From Torreya grandis (taxonomy: Eukaryota; Streptophyta; Pinopsida; Cupressales; Taxaceae): DNA of 64,000 nt. Of this stretch, positions 1-13,690 are shown in pieces. The position numbers and the translations under genes are program-made. The stretch lies in assembly GCA_037957365.1 (NCBI GenBank), contig JARHVA010002427.1, positions 930,001 to 994,000 on the forward strand, written 5' to 3'. Position 1 is the stretch's first letter. Each line of letters begins with the position of its first letter. The notes beneath the pieces were generated by a model. The model ran no database searches and was not told the DNA's origin. It saw only the letters and a list, made by a program, of their open reading frames with translations.

Positions 1-13
1 GAAATTGATATAG

Positions 14-560
14 GATGATGTCACAAATGATGTTGAGATCCCTCCACTAGAAGAAGATCAAGATACCTTTTAGGCTAATCCTATTCAAGTTGATCAAAGT
101 GGAGAGCATAAATATTATTGACAGTTATATTTTGAATCTTTGTAAGAGATTGAATAACTTTGTAAAGATATGTTTCCCATTAGAGAACATGATATTGGGA
201 AGTTTGATCAAGAATCACCTATTCAAGATCATGATACAACTTGGTTTGACTGTTCCAAACTCCTTGAAAAATTATATGAACTTGTATCAATTGATAAGAA
301 GGATAAGGTCACTCAAGGATCATGCATAAATGAAATATCACTTGACAAGGTTGTAGTTGACAAGTAACATAAATAAAATATAGAAGTGCAAGATGAATTT
401 ATATTTATTGGTGACTAGTTTACTGTTGATGGCTCATTTTAAGAGATGTTAAGAGAAGTAATTGGAAAAAATAGTGCCTATTTAAAGGTCATGTTTAATA
501 AACCCCCTACTTTGCAACTTGTACCATATTTTATAATGAGAAAATTCATGAATTTCCCTT
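14..560 (+). pseudogene. Unidentified decayed coding remnant
   Basis: One forward frame reads almost continuously through the first 370 bases as an acidic, Asp/Glu-rich sequence broken by a few stops. It includes the stretch KLLEKLYELVSIDKKDK near 260-310. A further weakly open segment runs to about 560 (FPSDPGGS near 555-575). I do not recognise the family. Given the surroundings, a fragment of retroelement polyprotein is the likeliest source, but no diagnostic motif is visible. Confidence 0.25.
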
Positions 561-3500
561 CTGATCCTGGTGGATCATGTTTTATCATGGTTAATTAGGT
601 TTGTTTGTTCATATTTTATCCTAGATAAGTGCTTTATTTGCACATTTGATTTTGTTAGGTTAGTTTCCCTAATTTATTTTGTTTTCTTTCCCTATTTTGT
701 GGAGTCCTTTATCTTCATAAATCAAGAAGTTTTCTATAGTCATGTAATGGTCTATGTATTATCTATGATGATCCATGAGTTATGTATATGGTCTGAGTTC
801 TCAATAATAATAGACATGCTATTTAGCCAAGTCACCAATAATGTTGGACATTTTTTGACCTATATACATATATTTCAAGAACTAAACAATGTTCTTAATT
901 AAGAGAGGGACCCGATGATAAAAGAGGAAGATCATTTTACTTGCAAACCTTTTGAAACACTTTAAGTCTATTTAAAGTGTAATTTGTCATCTTCTAAGGA
1001 TAGGTCCAGAGTTATAGATCCCTATGAGGTGTCAACAGTGCTTGGAATATATATGAAAGTGCATGGAGTTCATCTAGTTCTTCATTAAGTCCATCTTGAT
1101 AGTTGAGTTTAGTAGCAAAAATTCTAAATATGCAAATTTTAGAGGCCATATCTCACACATGTGGTAGTTTTAGGAAAAAATGATCACATGGGTTTGTTCA
1201 TATTGGTCCCTAGTTGCTATACATTAAGTTATAGATCATCTAATAAAATGTGAAGGAAGTTACACACATGAAAATTTGGGCTCCCATGAATTTTTTCTAG
1301 GTTTTCCATACTTAGCCAAATAAGCTAGAATGTCACCAAGATGTCATGTGAACCAGATATAGACCAATCAAGTTAAAGATTTTATATATTCATTCAAAAG
1401 GCTTTTGAGACTAATGGGTCAATTAGGTTTTTTTTCCTTTTGAACTCAAGAACATCTCCAAAAAATTTGGACACTCCATGATTCCTATGTTTCAAGATAT
1501 AAATTATCAAAGTTGATCAAATAATGAATGACAGTCATGTGAGAGTCAAAATAAAGACACTACATAAATAAATATGAGCTTAAATTTAAAGGTCTATGGA
1601 ATGTCAAATACATCTGTATAGATGTCAAATGACATTAGTGTGAACACTAGTTTTAATGAAGGCAAGTAACCATTTAGGTTTAAAAGGTCCTTAAAAGATT
1701 TGAAGTTGGTCAAGATCTAACGGTTTGTGGGAGCCCTCATACTAACACATAAGATATAATGATCTACACTAGAGTCAACCAATTCAAAATGTCCCTAGGT
1801 TTAACCCTTTAAATATCTATAAGTTGGATATAATCCAACAATGTGGGATAATCATGTCATGATCTGATGGAGTGAATTCATTGACAAAAGGATGAGTCTA
1901 TGCTAAATCAAGGGCTCATGCTCAATCATTCCAATGATCCAAGAAATTGAAATAACTGATAAGAAAGTGGCACTAAAGAGATATATGGTGTGCATGAACT
2001 TTTACATCCTGATCAGATAACACATGTGAGTCAAACTAGTCAGTGAATCTAAAGAGCTAATGAGTTAAGGACAAGTGACACAAACACATTTAGTTGGAAA
2101 AAAATCAATGGCTCACAAACATACATGCGAAGGTAGATTAATGGAGTGATTAGGGTTAAAAAGTCAACATCTCAAGTCATCACTCGATAACCAATGTGAA
2201 TAATTGAGCCCTAGGACCTTTAGATAGAGGTTGAGGAGACATGTTTTTCAACTTGGGTAAGCTAATACAAAGGAAACTAAGCTTGAACATGATTCCAGTT
2301 GAGTTAGGGTGAATATTTTAAGACCAATCATCATCAATAGATCTCTTTGAAGATAAGATTGGTCTTTTGGACTTATTTTAGTTGAAGGTCAACATTTGGT
2401 TTTAAAAATGAGACCAAGCATCGAGCTATAGAAAAATGAATAATATAATTGGTTTTCAATCTATAAAGAAATTTGTGCTCAGTTACAACCTCAATAAAAA
2501 GGTACATCCAACCATTCAAAATAAACCAAGAATCTTTCAATTCCAAGGTATAAGGGACATGATCCTCATTAGTAGATCAGGTGAGAATAGATGGAATCTA
2601 AAGATAATGACCTGGTGACTAGATAAGGATCAATGGAGCATTAAATTCTTTTACAAAGCCCTTTGAAATTTTGCCTTCTTAATAAGATCCTAACTAAAAA
2701 GCATCCTCAAATTGGTTTTAATCCATCAGAAGTAGTTGGTCCTTTTCCAATGCATAGTTCCCTCTCTCTCATTTTTTTCTATAAATATAGGCTTCTAAGC
2801 CTTGAAAACAACTTGATAATCCCTCTCTTGGGCATGACTAGACTCTAGCTAGATTTGATCTTTGTAACCTCTTGAGATAAATAAATGACTCTTTTTTAGA
2901 TTTTATGATTTTGGTATAGTGTGTTAATGTTAGATTGATTTACATATGTGGTATAAATCTCTTCCTTATCAAATCATGATTATCACCTAGTTACTAGATT
3001 ATATTGTTTTACAGGTCATGTTTAGTGTCTAAGTCATTTGATTAAATCTAACAAGTGGATACATTGACTAGTTAGTGCGTTAAATCATGCCTCTCCACCA
3101 CTTCCCTTAGGTTTTGTTCATTTGGTGAACCTTTACATGAAATATTAATGCATATAAAACCATTTAGAGTTGCAGATATGATCTCATTAGTGTTTTTTAT
3201 AAGTTCAAATAGAGTGGATGAACAATCACATTACTAGTGCATCACCTCCTTTACATGATTTCATGCTTTGTTACCCATTTCTCTCTCCCCTTTTCTTGTC
3301 AATTTTAGTTTAGGTGATTGATCTAGAAGGAAGTTAGCCTTATCTAGAGGTCTGACCCTATGATAGGTGACCCAAAGCATAGGGTCAGTGTCTAGATTCG
3401 AGTAGAGGATCTAAACAATTCCTTTCTTAGCTAGGGTGCAAATATAGAACCCCAACAAGAGGTTTTCACTTTGGCACCTCAATGTTTTATTTTTTATTTT

Positions 3501-3699
3501 TGGCTAAGGGTGTTCACCCATTATCCAAAATAGGTTGTAGGATCTAATTTGATTGATAACCCTTATTTATGGTCTCTCAATAAAACATTATCTTTTAGGC
3601 CTAGAAAATCACAAAAGGCCTCATCATCCTCAAACTCATCTATAATCACTTTGGATTCTAGTTTGTCCTAGAATATAGGTTGAGGGTGATATAGAAAAA
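561..3699. other. AT-rich stretch without a recognisable gene
   Basis: Open frames here are short and mostly hydrophobic or low-complexity, such as a 110-codon Phe/Ile-rich frame at 570-902, and none shows a family motif. The segment lies on the 3' side of the minus-strand Gypsy relic. It could hold that element's 3' LTR, but I found no matching partner in the window and no clear TG...CA boundary. Confidence 0.4.
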
Positions 3700-4336
3700 G
3701 TAGATTGTGAAGAACAACTGGTCAAAGGGTATATATGACATGTGTGTCAAATAGATTGGTATTGGTCAAGTCTTCATAAGGGCTATGATCAAACTCTACT
3801 TCACTATCGACATTGGTACCACTATTCATTGGCATTAAAACACAAATAAGATACATGGGGTTACCCCCAGGTGGTTTAAATTTGATGCCATAGGTTCATG
3901 TATATTGAGTCATGGATATCAGCTCAATAATTCTTTACTACTTTGGTCTGAGGCCTATTCCTTGATATGATTGATTCTCCATGATCTTGTTAGGAATGGG
4001 GTATTTGGAATTATTATAATAATTGGCCAAGCTATTATTATATAACTAAGATTCATCATCTGTAAGTGGGTCCTATTCTTGGCCAGTGTCTAGTGTGAAA
4101 ATGATGGGTGCTAGACTATGCACTTTACCTTTTCCTTTTCATTGTCATTCTATTCAAGGTGGCTTGAATTTAGGTCTTCCATAGGACTTGGGGTTATGTG
4201 GAGTCTTGGAAATGTGGAATGTGTCATGGGTCAAATATTATCTTGGGCCATTGTCTGTGATGGTAAAATGATGAGTCATTTCAAGAGGTGGCATGTGGGA
4301 AGATGAATCAAGTGTATTTGGGTCAATGCAACTTGA

Positions 4337-4700
4337 TTATGGTAAATCAACAAGTATATCCTTCCCCTTGTTATTTTTAGGAATCATATTCAAGCCAAAA
4401 TGGTAGTGATAGCTTTTGTAATCAACCTCTAAGTATTTATAATGTTCGTAGGGATGAAAATCTTTGTGGATGGTGACCTCCATGCCTAAATGAGAGAACT
4501 TAATACATTGGTCCAATGTTGAAGGGATTGCATGAATCCCATATATCCAAGATCTACCCAAAATAAAATTATATGATAAATCTAGGTCTAACATATGGCA
4601 TAATGTATTATGGGTCAAAGGCCTGAAGAAAATTGGCAAGTTGATAGTGCCCTATAATTCTCATTCTTCATTATCATAGGCCTTAATTGTGATTTTTTTA
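4337..4700 (-). pseudogene. Gypsy retropepsin C-terminus (element A)
   Basis: A 100-codon open frame carries the C-terminal half of a plant Gypsy aspartic protease. The motif YNFILGRSWI is followed by HAIPSTLDQCIKFS, matching the standard ILGRxW(I/L)...AxPSTxHQxxKF pattern of plant Gypsy polyproteins. The upstream half with the catalytic D(S/T)G triad is not clearly readable on the right side (4,700-5,250), which has stops and frame breaks. A retropepsin would cleave the gag-pol precursor. The copy is truncated and surely inactive. The family call is solid; the exact limits are not. Confidence 0.75.
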
Positions 4701-5649
4701 TTAGAGATCAATTTTTGTGTATCCAAGATGCTTGATGAGCTTTAGAGATGAAATATTAATGCCTAATCCATTATACATGAGAACATGCTTTACTTTATGC
4801 CATATGATGACAACTTTGATGTATAATGGATTATTATGAAGAGGTCCAAGGGATGACATATCACTTTGGTCAAAGGATAATTGATGGCCTAGAGCTAAGT
4901 GTCCAAATAAAGATTGGAATTTGTCTAGGGATATGTCATTAGGAATTTATGATTGGCCAAGGAAATCCATCTATATGTTCTTGTGGATGATGGATGTACA
5001 TAAAAAAGATAAGATGGAAATTTATGTAGGCATCTTCTGAAGTTTCTCCATAATATCAAATGATTTGTTCCTAGCCAAAATGGTGGGTTGGATGGGTGTA
5101 GTGGTAGATGGTTGTGGGCTTGAGATGGTAATATTTGACCACCATGTTATGATTGCATAATCAAGATTAGATACAAGACCATTATTAATAGTAAATGATG
5201 GTAGAGGGGGACTAGATAAGATAAGTCTCAATTTTTGGTGCACTTATATTTGGTTTTAGGGAAATAATGAGTTATCGATATAAGGTCTAAAAGTAGTAAA
5301 CTCCTTGATCATTGGTATGCCTAAATTGGGTCTCAGGTCAAGAAAGCATCACTGACATAGGTTAGTTGGTTAGAATTATTTAGAAATGGTCTTGTTCAGT
5401 TGGCACTTGGTTTTGGATTGATGGAAATATTGGAAAAATGACCTACTATAATATGGCCTAGAACTTTGTTATAGCCATGTGAAATTGCATGGTAAGTTTG
5501 TTGGGTATTTACATCCTTTTGGCCTTAGTTCGATCCATTCAGTTGACATTGTTATTATTGATGTTGGTATTGTTGTTATTATCTCAACTATTGATACCAT
5601 TGTTATTACTATTCCAACCTCTATTGCTAATGTTATTGGTTGTTGTTAT

Positions 5650-7930
5650 GTTGTACAAAAGGGTTTTGATAAATTCCCAAGTTTTGATTGGATGTAGAAG
5701 CTCTATTATCTAATGTTATCTCCCTATATTCCATCATATTTTGAATGAGATGTTTAATTTTCACACAATAATGCAAATTATTTCCATTAACCTAATGGTA
5801 TTCACAAAATTCATTTTATTTATACCAGTTTGAATAGGAAATGCCCTCAAGATAGTGATTCAAAATTGGCCAACTGATTAGATTAGTTGTGGCTAGTTTG
5901 AGAAACATGGATTCAATAGGCTCTTCAAGATCACTAAAGTGAGTAGGCCCATTTTTTATTAGAGGTGGGGTTTGTAAAGGCAATGGTTGTTACATTTGTT
6001 GAGTTGGTCTAGACTACTACAAAGGTTGCACTTGTTGAATAGGTTGTTGGTGAGGAGTAATTTGCATTTATGGTATTGGTTGAGTGGATGGGATTTGTAC
6101 CATTTGGACATTGTTATGACTCAGTTACTATATTTTCAATAACATTCTTATTATGGTTAAATTGATTGGATTTTTCATAATTATTGGCTTGGGCTAGTGT
6201 CGACACTTGTACTTGGACTTGGTTGTGATTTTGATTTTGGTCATTTCCTTGGTTTTGATTTTGATTTTGATTTGATGAGGTAATATTAATAATCCCTTTA
6301 TTGATAAGGACCTTTTCAATCAACAAAATTTTTTCAATGATTTCCTTGAAAGTGTGAACCCACTACAACTCTAGATGATAGGATATCTTGATATGTTAAA
6401 TTTTGATAAACATAATGACTAATTTCTTATCTAGTAAACTATGGGTGAAGTGGCTAGTAATTGTTCTCCATAATTGTAGATAACTTGTAAAACTTTCACC
6501 AGCCTTCTATTTGTCTTGAGTCAAATCTAGTAATGAAATCTCATGTTTGATATTGTAGGAGAAATGATACACAAACTTGTTTGAAAGGTCATCAAAATAT
6601 AATATTGAGTTCTTCAACAATTTAAAAAACCATTATAAAGCTTGTCCATCTAGACTCTAAGGAAATAAAAGTAAGAGGTATATGCCACTATAAGCCACTA
6701 GCTAGCAAGCAACAAATAATTTTGTTAAATGGGCCTTTGGGTCTCCTTTACCCTTGTATTTATCAAAATTTAGTGGTTTATACCCTGATGGAAATGGTAT
6801 TTGTGAATAATCCATACTGAATGGGTAGGAAGACATGTCATCCAACTTAAATTTCTTGGTATGTTTTTCAACTTGCATGGTAATAATTGTGTCCTTCATT
6901 TGTTATAGTTATTATGCTAGGAAACTAGATGGAACATTGGCTTGAGATAGAGGCTAAGTGGTTAAAAGTTAATTACTTTGATTAGGGTATATTGGAGGCA
7001 TGGTTTGCTATGGAATGTTAGTTTGGTTAGGGAATGGGCTAGGAGTATGAATATGTGGATTAAAATGTGATTATTGGAATTACATGTATTGTGGTGTGAT
7101 ATTCTAGTTTAGATTCAGTATATAGGCATGGCTTTGGGGAAAATGTGGTTGGGATGGAAGGATATGACTCTACATAACTTACTTTGCCTACTAAAGTTAA
7201 GGAGGGACTTACTTTTGACTAGTCAAACCTCACTGAATAAGGGGAACTTATTATGAAACAAGGCCCTATCATTAAATTTGTGGCACATTTGAAACAAAAG
7301 ACAATTATTTCCTAATTGGTTCTTATATAATAATAGAACCGCTTGGTTGTGTGAACACTTTTTGTTGAGTAGATGCTTGTAGAGTGTTCGGTATTTGTCA
7401 TTGACCACTAGACATACGTTGTTGATTAGATAATGTTTTTGATGGCATATTAGTATACAATTGAATAGGTATACTTGTTACTACCTGATGAGGTAGAACA
7501 TTATTTTTCCCTATTGAGGTGGTAGAATGTTTTATCTCTACCATGTACATATGTTAGATTATGCCTATTATTATTATAGAATATCAATCATCACCTGTCA
7601 TGGTGGAGTAACATTCATCACATTTTATTGAGGCATGGTATCAATTTGAATTTGACTACTTAATCCTTTTGGTTGCATGCTTGAAAAAATAATTGGTTAA
7701 GGATTAGAGGTAGCTTAGTGTAATTGGGAGGTAGAAGTTCTTGCCCCCTACTATTGCAAATCACTCATGGTGTTTATTAAAGGTACTTATTATGAACTAG
7801 TTACTTGTGCATTTAAATGACTTTTGTCTAGATTGGATGACACTTACATGTTATCCATTATCTTTGGCACATTCATCTATGTAGAAGCAGTAGACACTTC
7901 TTTAATGGTAGGGGTATTGAACATGTCTCC
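5650..7930 (-). pseudogene. gag: Gypsy gag, middle and C-terminal part (element A)
   Basis: Decayed capsid/nucleocapsid gene. Reading leftward, a spacer with several stops (7,930-6,900) precedes the motif FDKYKGKGDPKAHL near 6,720-6,785, the usual entry to the Retrotrans_gag capsid domain. The domain core follows at about 6,650-6,330 (SLDGQAL, then KAGESFTSYLQLW, with in-frame stops). Next is a Gln/Asn-rich run at 6,114-6,290, then a nucleocapsid-like finger near 5,760-5,825 with the pattern CEYH..NGNNLHYC. Gag would package element RNA in cytoplasmic particles. Many nonsense changes make it non-functional. The missing N-terminus lies at 35,124-35,870, cut off by element B. Confidence 0.75.
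7926..7930. repeat. Target-site duplication of Gypsy element B, left copy
   Basis: TCTCC immediately before the TGTATACA start of the left LTR. It pairs with TCTTC at 35,119-35,123 with one mismatch. The call is supported because removing one copy plus the element restores the minus-strand gag frame. Confidence 0.6.
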
Positions 7931-9121
7931 TGTATACACATAATATTTTCAAACTTTTATAAATTATTGATGCTCTTTATCTTGTAGGAAATAATTGAGT
8001 CTCAATCTCTCTAAGTGCATGCCTTAAGGGGTGTACTAGGAAAGGGGTGGGTAGACCATTAGTTCTTCACAATATTGTTTTCCCTTTCTCCACTTTCTAT
8101 CTACACACTTGTCTCCTAAAAACCATTCCTCTAAGCTTTGCCTCCTCTTTTGCACACTCCTCTAGTATTTTACCACCTTCATTATCCATTTTCCTAATCT
8201 AGATCCCTCTTTGATAGTTTACATGACTATGCCAGCTATGCCAACCTTGTACTCTTATTGATATAACTTATTAAGGGTATAGGTCAGCCCTTGGCCAACC
8301 TAGTCTGTGAACTAGTGATTTTTTGTTAATTACGATACTAGGTCAACAGAGTTGATCTTGTTCATTGAAAGTTTTGAAAGGGTTTAGGCTTAGATCAGCC
8401 TATATAAACACAATCATTTCACCATTTATAAGAGAAGAGAATAAGATGTAATATATATTTCACATCTACTTATCCACCATTTTACTTGAGGAGAAAGCCT
8501 AGGGTTTTATACTTTTTTTAGAGATACGAATCTTGTCTTGTGGAGAAGTCTTGTGGATGCATTTATAGGTTGTCTATCCTAGAGCTGATTTATCCTTGTC
8601 ATCCTTACATACCACAACAACCTCTTGAAAAATACTTTGGCTAAGGGAGATATTGAGGCTTGATGGGTTCATATTCAAAGGTAAGTATTCTTATCTTTGT
8701 TCCTCTTTTGTAAGAGTAAATAAATATGCATTTATACTTCTCTTTCATGTATTAGGATTTCATATACATTGACATGAGTATATTTATTTTATACATGTTC
8801 ACTTTTAGTATTTAGTACCACTACTTTGTGCCACAATCTTTGGTGAGCACTAGATTATATTTTTCTTTACTTGTTATTAGTTTAGTGAATATGAAAACAT
8901 AAGACATAGTTAGGGTTATTGCATAGTTTTACTTGACTGGAGGCTTTGAAACCCTTCTTAGTGATATTATTGTGATAAGAGATCCCTTAATTAGGTTTAG
9001 TGGATCCATATTGGTCATGACCTCAATTATCTAATGTATCTTTAATTAGAAGTATAAGTAAGATCTATCTTCTTAGAGCTAGGATTGATTTATAGATCTG
9101 ATGCATTTTTCATTGCATATA
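7931..9121 (+). repeat. 5' LTR of Gypsy element B
   Basis: It matches 33,861-35,118 along its length: the shared stretch CTATCTACACACTTGTCTCC, a TATA-like box, a conserved splice-donor-like AAG|GTAAGTATTC at 8,678-8,690, and a shared 3' part. It begins TGTATACA. Its end aligns with CATTACATACA of the right copy but reads CATTGCATATA, so the terminal CA has apparently mutated to TA. I could not identify a convincing primer-binding site just after it. Confidence 0.75.
8401..8407 (+). promoter_or_regulatory. TATA box of Gypsy B 5' LTR
   Basis: TATATAA, conserved in the partner LTR at 34,333-34,339 as TATATAA followed by G. It lies mid-LTR, where a U3/R border would be expected, upstream of a forward gag, so it fits a plus-strand promoter. 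Confidence 0.5.
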
Positions 9122-10977
9122 TTATAGTTAACCTGATGTGAATTTAACCCTTTTAGATTTTCTTTCATGCTTTTCATTTCTATAATTTTATTATTTTTCT
9201 ATATTTGTGATACTAGGTCAACTAGGATGGTATAGTTCTCAATTTTGTGCTCAAGTTTAACATAATCACATCAAAATGACTCTATTCTTTTTGTATAAGT
9301 CTTCATTAGATACAAGTTATTAGATCAATAAGTTGACATGATATTCTTATTCAATTCCAGATAAAAAATTATGTCGAATAGGTCAACTTAGTATTTCAGT
9401 TAGCATCCAAAATAACAAACTAAGTCATGAAGGTCAAATTAATATTACAGTCAGCATCCAAAAATCAAACTATATTGACCAGGTTGATTTAGTCATCTTA
9501 ACAAGATTCAACAAATAGAGTTTTACAGAACTTGGTTGACCTAGTCAGCATAATTGGTAGAAATTGTAAGCAACATTCAAGGCACTTCAAAATAAATTTT
9601 AAAATCCTTATCATCTTCCAACCCACTAAAGTTCCTTTCTTTCTTCCTCTTTCAATTTAGTTCTTCATTATAGTTTTATTTTGCACAAATTTGTAGTCTT
9701 CAAAACTGTAATCGTATAAAAAACTAGGTCAACTTAGTTCTATAGTCTATCTTCTATTTAAAATACTAAGTCAACCTAGCCAACTTATTTCTTAAGAAAT
9801 CTTGATTTTATAGTATAATAACAACCCTATAAACTCTATTCTATAATGTTTGCTTATAATGTCATCTAAATTGACTCTATACCATGCTTAATCTGGGAAT
9901 TAAAAACTACACGATAGTAATTATTTTACACTTTCATTTTTAACTATTTACATGGTTAGAGTAGCTCACATAGTATAATTAAGTGGTTTTTAAATATACC
10001 ATTTATTTTCACTATTTTTCTCTTTTTACACACGCTATCAAATCACATAATTTTCAAAATGTATTTTAATATTTGTCTACTTAAGGCCTACCTACTTGGA
10101 TTTAATCACCAAAAGAGAAGCAAACTTTATATTCTAGTTAAGTATAAACATGTGGTTAATGATATATATTGGTAAAGCACTTGATACCCTTATCATTGTG
10201 AGATTATGAAGTGAGGGGGTAGGCCCTAATACCAAGATAGTACCATTACCAACATAGATCCCTTTCAGCTTAAACATCCTGAAACCATCCATAAATTGCT
10301 TTGTAGTTCCCTAATTTCAATCAACTTCCCTATCAAACTTAAAATAACACTTTATAATAATCTAACAACATTCAAGATGACCACTTAGTTTGCATTTAAT
10401 TTTTAGCTGACTACTTTCTCTCTGATACTTGTATGTTGTATTATAAAAACTTGCATTTGCCAGTGTTGGTATAAGGTTTTGTGTTACATACCCCAATTAG
10501 ACCATTCTCATTGATCTAATTATTTGTATGTTTACTTCCATTTCTATTTTCAAATTACATTGTAAAATTTCTCACTATTTTCAATACACTATCATCTTGT
10601 TCGACATAGTCTCTTATAAACTGTCTTTTTCCTTGACTACAATATTGAGTCAACTTGGTGGCCCCATTACTCCTTTCTACCTATTAGGTTATAATAATGA
10701 GTTGAATTGGTCACCCTAGTACTCATTCTTCCTATTATATTATATTACTAAGTTGACCTAGTCAACTTTGTATCCTTATCAATCTATCTATTTTCCTATT
10801 TTTAGTACTAAGTCAACTTGGTCGACTCTATACTCTTATACCTTCTATCCAATAGTACTAGGTTGACCTGATCAACTATATACTCTTATTTATATCATTC
10901 CTATCTTTTTTATTTTCATCATCTTTGCCTTTTTAAAAAACAACACTGAGTTGAATTCAATATATATGATTAGTCTT
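9122..10977 (+). promoter_or_regulatory. Element B leader with TTGAC/GTCAA palindrome array
   Basis: There is no coding signal. The stretch contains many copies of an imperfect palindrome of the form ACTAAGTTGACC-TAGTCAACTT. Clear examples lie near 9,210, 9,370, 9,530, 9,725, 9,765, 10,640, 10,745, 10,808 and 10,858. TTGAC(C/T) is the W-box core bound by WRKY factors, so each palindrome offers two inverted sites. Similar decayed copies occur in the LTRs (8,336; 34,270) and near the 3' end of the element (32,690-33,030). Regulation by WRKY proteins is inferred only. Confidence 0.5.
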
Positions 10978-13020
10978 ACCAACCTTAATAGGTTTTCCCA
11001 TAAGTAGCTTATGGTTCCTACCTTAGATGAAAGTAATGTGCATGTAGCCACTCAAACTATAAAGTATAGGATCCTTCCTAATTATTATTTGCTTCATAAT
11101 CCTCTCTTCTTATTTGAAGATCAAGCTGAATTAGAGTATAACCTAGAAATGCTCTTCTTCATCAATGAGTTTTCTCAACATCAAGAAAAATATCCTTTTA
11201 CTATTTACCATCTCATGATAGGTGGTCAAGTCAAGGAACCCAATTCACCTTCTCCCACATTCTCACATAGATTTGGAGATACTAACTTCTTTGCTTCTCA
11301 GCCTCTTCCCTCTATTTTGACCCCTTCTCATACCATGACATATTTCTGTTTGATTTCCTCCACCTTCATGCCTAGTATCTCTAATAACATGGTAGTTTCT
11401 ACATCTAGTGGGCCTCTTCCAAGACCCATTATTCTGAATTATTCCAAAATTACATCATTTTATACCCATGGTAATCATGCCTCTAGTATTGCTTCTTATC
11501 ATCCCTCTACCAGTACATCTTTTGCCACACAAGCAAATTATGCCACTAGTGCCTCACTGACAATTCTTATCAAGCTACTACTAACACCCATAGTGGTACC
11601 CAAGCCACTAATAGCAATTTTAATACTCCAAATAATGCCAATTATAAAAATCAAACCCATCAAATCCTATTACAAACTCTTAATCAAATGATTTTTTTCC
11701 AAGTTAACAATGCAAATCAAATGATACAAATGCAAAATCATCTTATCCATATCCAAAACCACCCTCAATAGATGTTATGGGGCATGCATAATCAAAATGT
11801 TCCCCCACCTCCTCTTTATGATTCCCATGGTAATCTTATCCCTCAACTTCCCCTTATTAACAAAATAATCAAGCATCTTCAAAATGAACCTCTTACATCT
11901 TAAATTGCTAATATCGATATAGGAGGTATCACCCCTACCATTACTTACAATGGGTCAACTGATTCTACTCTTCACTTAAAAATATTTATAAATCTATATA
12001 AAGACTGGGTAAAGTTAAATACCTTTACCACTACCAACCTATTATCAAATACTCTCATGGGTGATGCTTTAGATTGGTATAACCAACTCAAATTTCATTC
12101 GATCACTAGTTTAGAAGATCTAGTTAATGATCTAGTCTAAGAATTCTAAACTAATGACCTCTCTAAGAATACCTTAGACCATTTTATCAATTGTAAGCAA
12201 CTTGATATCAAAACTGAAAAAGCTTTTGTCATCTAAAAAATGTGAACATAATATGATAAATGACAACCTCTTTCATTATTTACTAACACTCTTTTTCCCA
12301 GGTTGTAATATCAAGTCCATACTCTCTCTTCACACACTTAAAAAGAGGCCATTAACCAAGCCAAGCATCAATATTTCCTCATGCATCAATTCAAGCCATC
12401 CTAACCTTCTATGGGTACTCACATGTTAATCAAGAATAAGAATTGTCATGTTAAAAATGATGGTGTCACTGACTCTTATTATACCATTCATACTATTCAA
12501 ACTGTTGTTCCCAACCAGATTCTAGAATAAGCTTTCCTTCCCAACCACATCAATAATTCTCATTTATCTTCAATAAATAACATCAATGTTCACAAAATTT
12601 TATCCTCAGTAAAATTAAAAAGATTCTACTAAGGCCTCTCTCACAAGAACTTGATCCCACCCATCCTATGAAATCTTGATATGATCCCAATAAATTTTAT
12701 TGTTTTCATGCTAATTAGGGTCATTATCATGAGAATTTTAGGCAAATTCATAATTTTTATATAGATTTACTTCTTGATCCCAATTTTGACCATGATTCTA
12801 TCATTTTTAAACATTAACAAGCCTATGACATTGCCTTTAAATCCCATGAAACATAAAATAAATCTCAATCTTTGAACCAGGCTAATGCTCATTTGGCCAT
12901 ATATAAATATCCTCTTCTAGATCACCAAGATAACCAAGACATGCCTACCCCTTATACTAATAATATTGGCAGTCTTTTTGATCCAACTCATGAAGAAAAT
13001 GTGGTCAAATATGATTAATA
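10978..13020 (+). pseudogene. gag: Gypsy gag (element B)
   Basis: A decayed gag with at least one frameshift (near 11,560) and multiple stops. The first 226-codon open part (from 11,011) is Ser/Thr/Pro-rich. A second frame carries Asn/Gln-rich sequence, then the capsid core near 11,930-12,240, including the hallmark LMGDALDWYNQLK and SLEDLVNDL. A nucleocapsid-like finger sits near 12,690-12,760 (FYCFHAN.GHYHENF), of the same CxxH type as element A. Gag would form the RNA-containing particle. The start is not certain: an ATG lies at about 10,968, but a stop follows before 11,011. Confidence 0.7.
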
Positions 13021-13690
13021 TGCAAAGGGTGGTTACCTTCATTGACCCTCATCCCACCTACACCCCTCAATTATCTTACACATCTCATGTTATCCATGAC
13101 TCTTATCTAACTCACTTAATAGAGTTTGGGTAAGAATATCTTATATTTTTTGATGAACCAATTCTAACACCTCCCTTGGATAACACTTCTCATACCATCT
13201 CTACCATTCCTATAGTTTTTTACCTATCATTAATGATACTCAAATTTCTTTCAACACTCATTATAATTTATCTCAAACCAAACCTACATCAACTACCCCA
13301 TATTCTAAAGATAATCAACAAACTTATCCTCCAACTAAACCTCCCACATCTTATCAACATAAATTCACATGCACTTCAGATCCTCCTTCTAAGGACCTCC
13401 TTCAACACTATGTACCTCTTTCCAATAGTCCTATTATGGGTTATGATGAGTGAGATACTATTACAAAGCTTACTAATCTCCAATCTCAAATCCCATTTAT
13501 TGAACTTATATATAGCTCTCCACATCATCATCATCATCATCTTATGCAGCTTTTATTCAAAATAAACACCCCTCATCCTCCCTTAGCAAGATACAAACCA
13601 CCTTATCTAGATCAAATGATAGAATTTTAAAACAATGTGAAGAGATGTCCATACATGTTGATAAAACCATGTAAACTTATCTTTCCCTCA
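13021..13690 (+). pseudogene. Gag-protease linker (element B)
   Basis: A Pro/Ser/Thr-rich spacer with stops links gag to protease. Near 13,430-13,560 one frame gives DTITKLTNLQSQIPFIELIY followed by a His run. This resembles the conserved segment before retropepsin in plant Gypsy polyproteins, where a D.....L...PA..SI.DLL pattern is usual. No other domain is visible. Confidence 0.45.

Larger units (their letters stand above)
3700..7930 (-). mobile_element. Gypsy element A, downstream part (gag-protease relic)
   Basis: This is a minus-strand Ty3/Gypsy relic read from right to left: gag capsid, a Gln/Asn-rich linker, a nucleocapsid-like motif, then a protease C-terminus. Past the protease (below about 4,330) a degraded frame continues, but no reverse transcriptase or integrase motif appears. 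The right edge at 7,930 is where Gypsy element B inserted. The gag frame resumes at 35,119-35,123 on the far side of that insertion. The left boundary is not resolved and 3,700 is approximate. The protease wording around the GRxW motif resembles Tat-like plant Gypsy elements, an assignment from memory of the family. Confidence 0.75.

Noticed and set aside
570..902. 110-codon hydrophobic forward frame
   Set aside because: Phe/Ile-rich composition follows from the T-rich sequence; no domain or conserved context.
5479..5713. Ile/Val/Leu-rich plus-strand frames
   Set aside because: Antisense of the Asn/Thr-rich gag linker of Gypsy A.
13176..13565. 129-codon forward frame with a His/Ile-rich end
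   Set aside because: Out of frame with the Pro/Thr-rich gag-protease linker that has family similarity.
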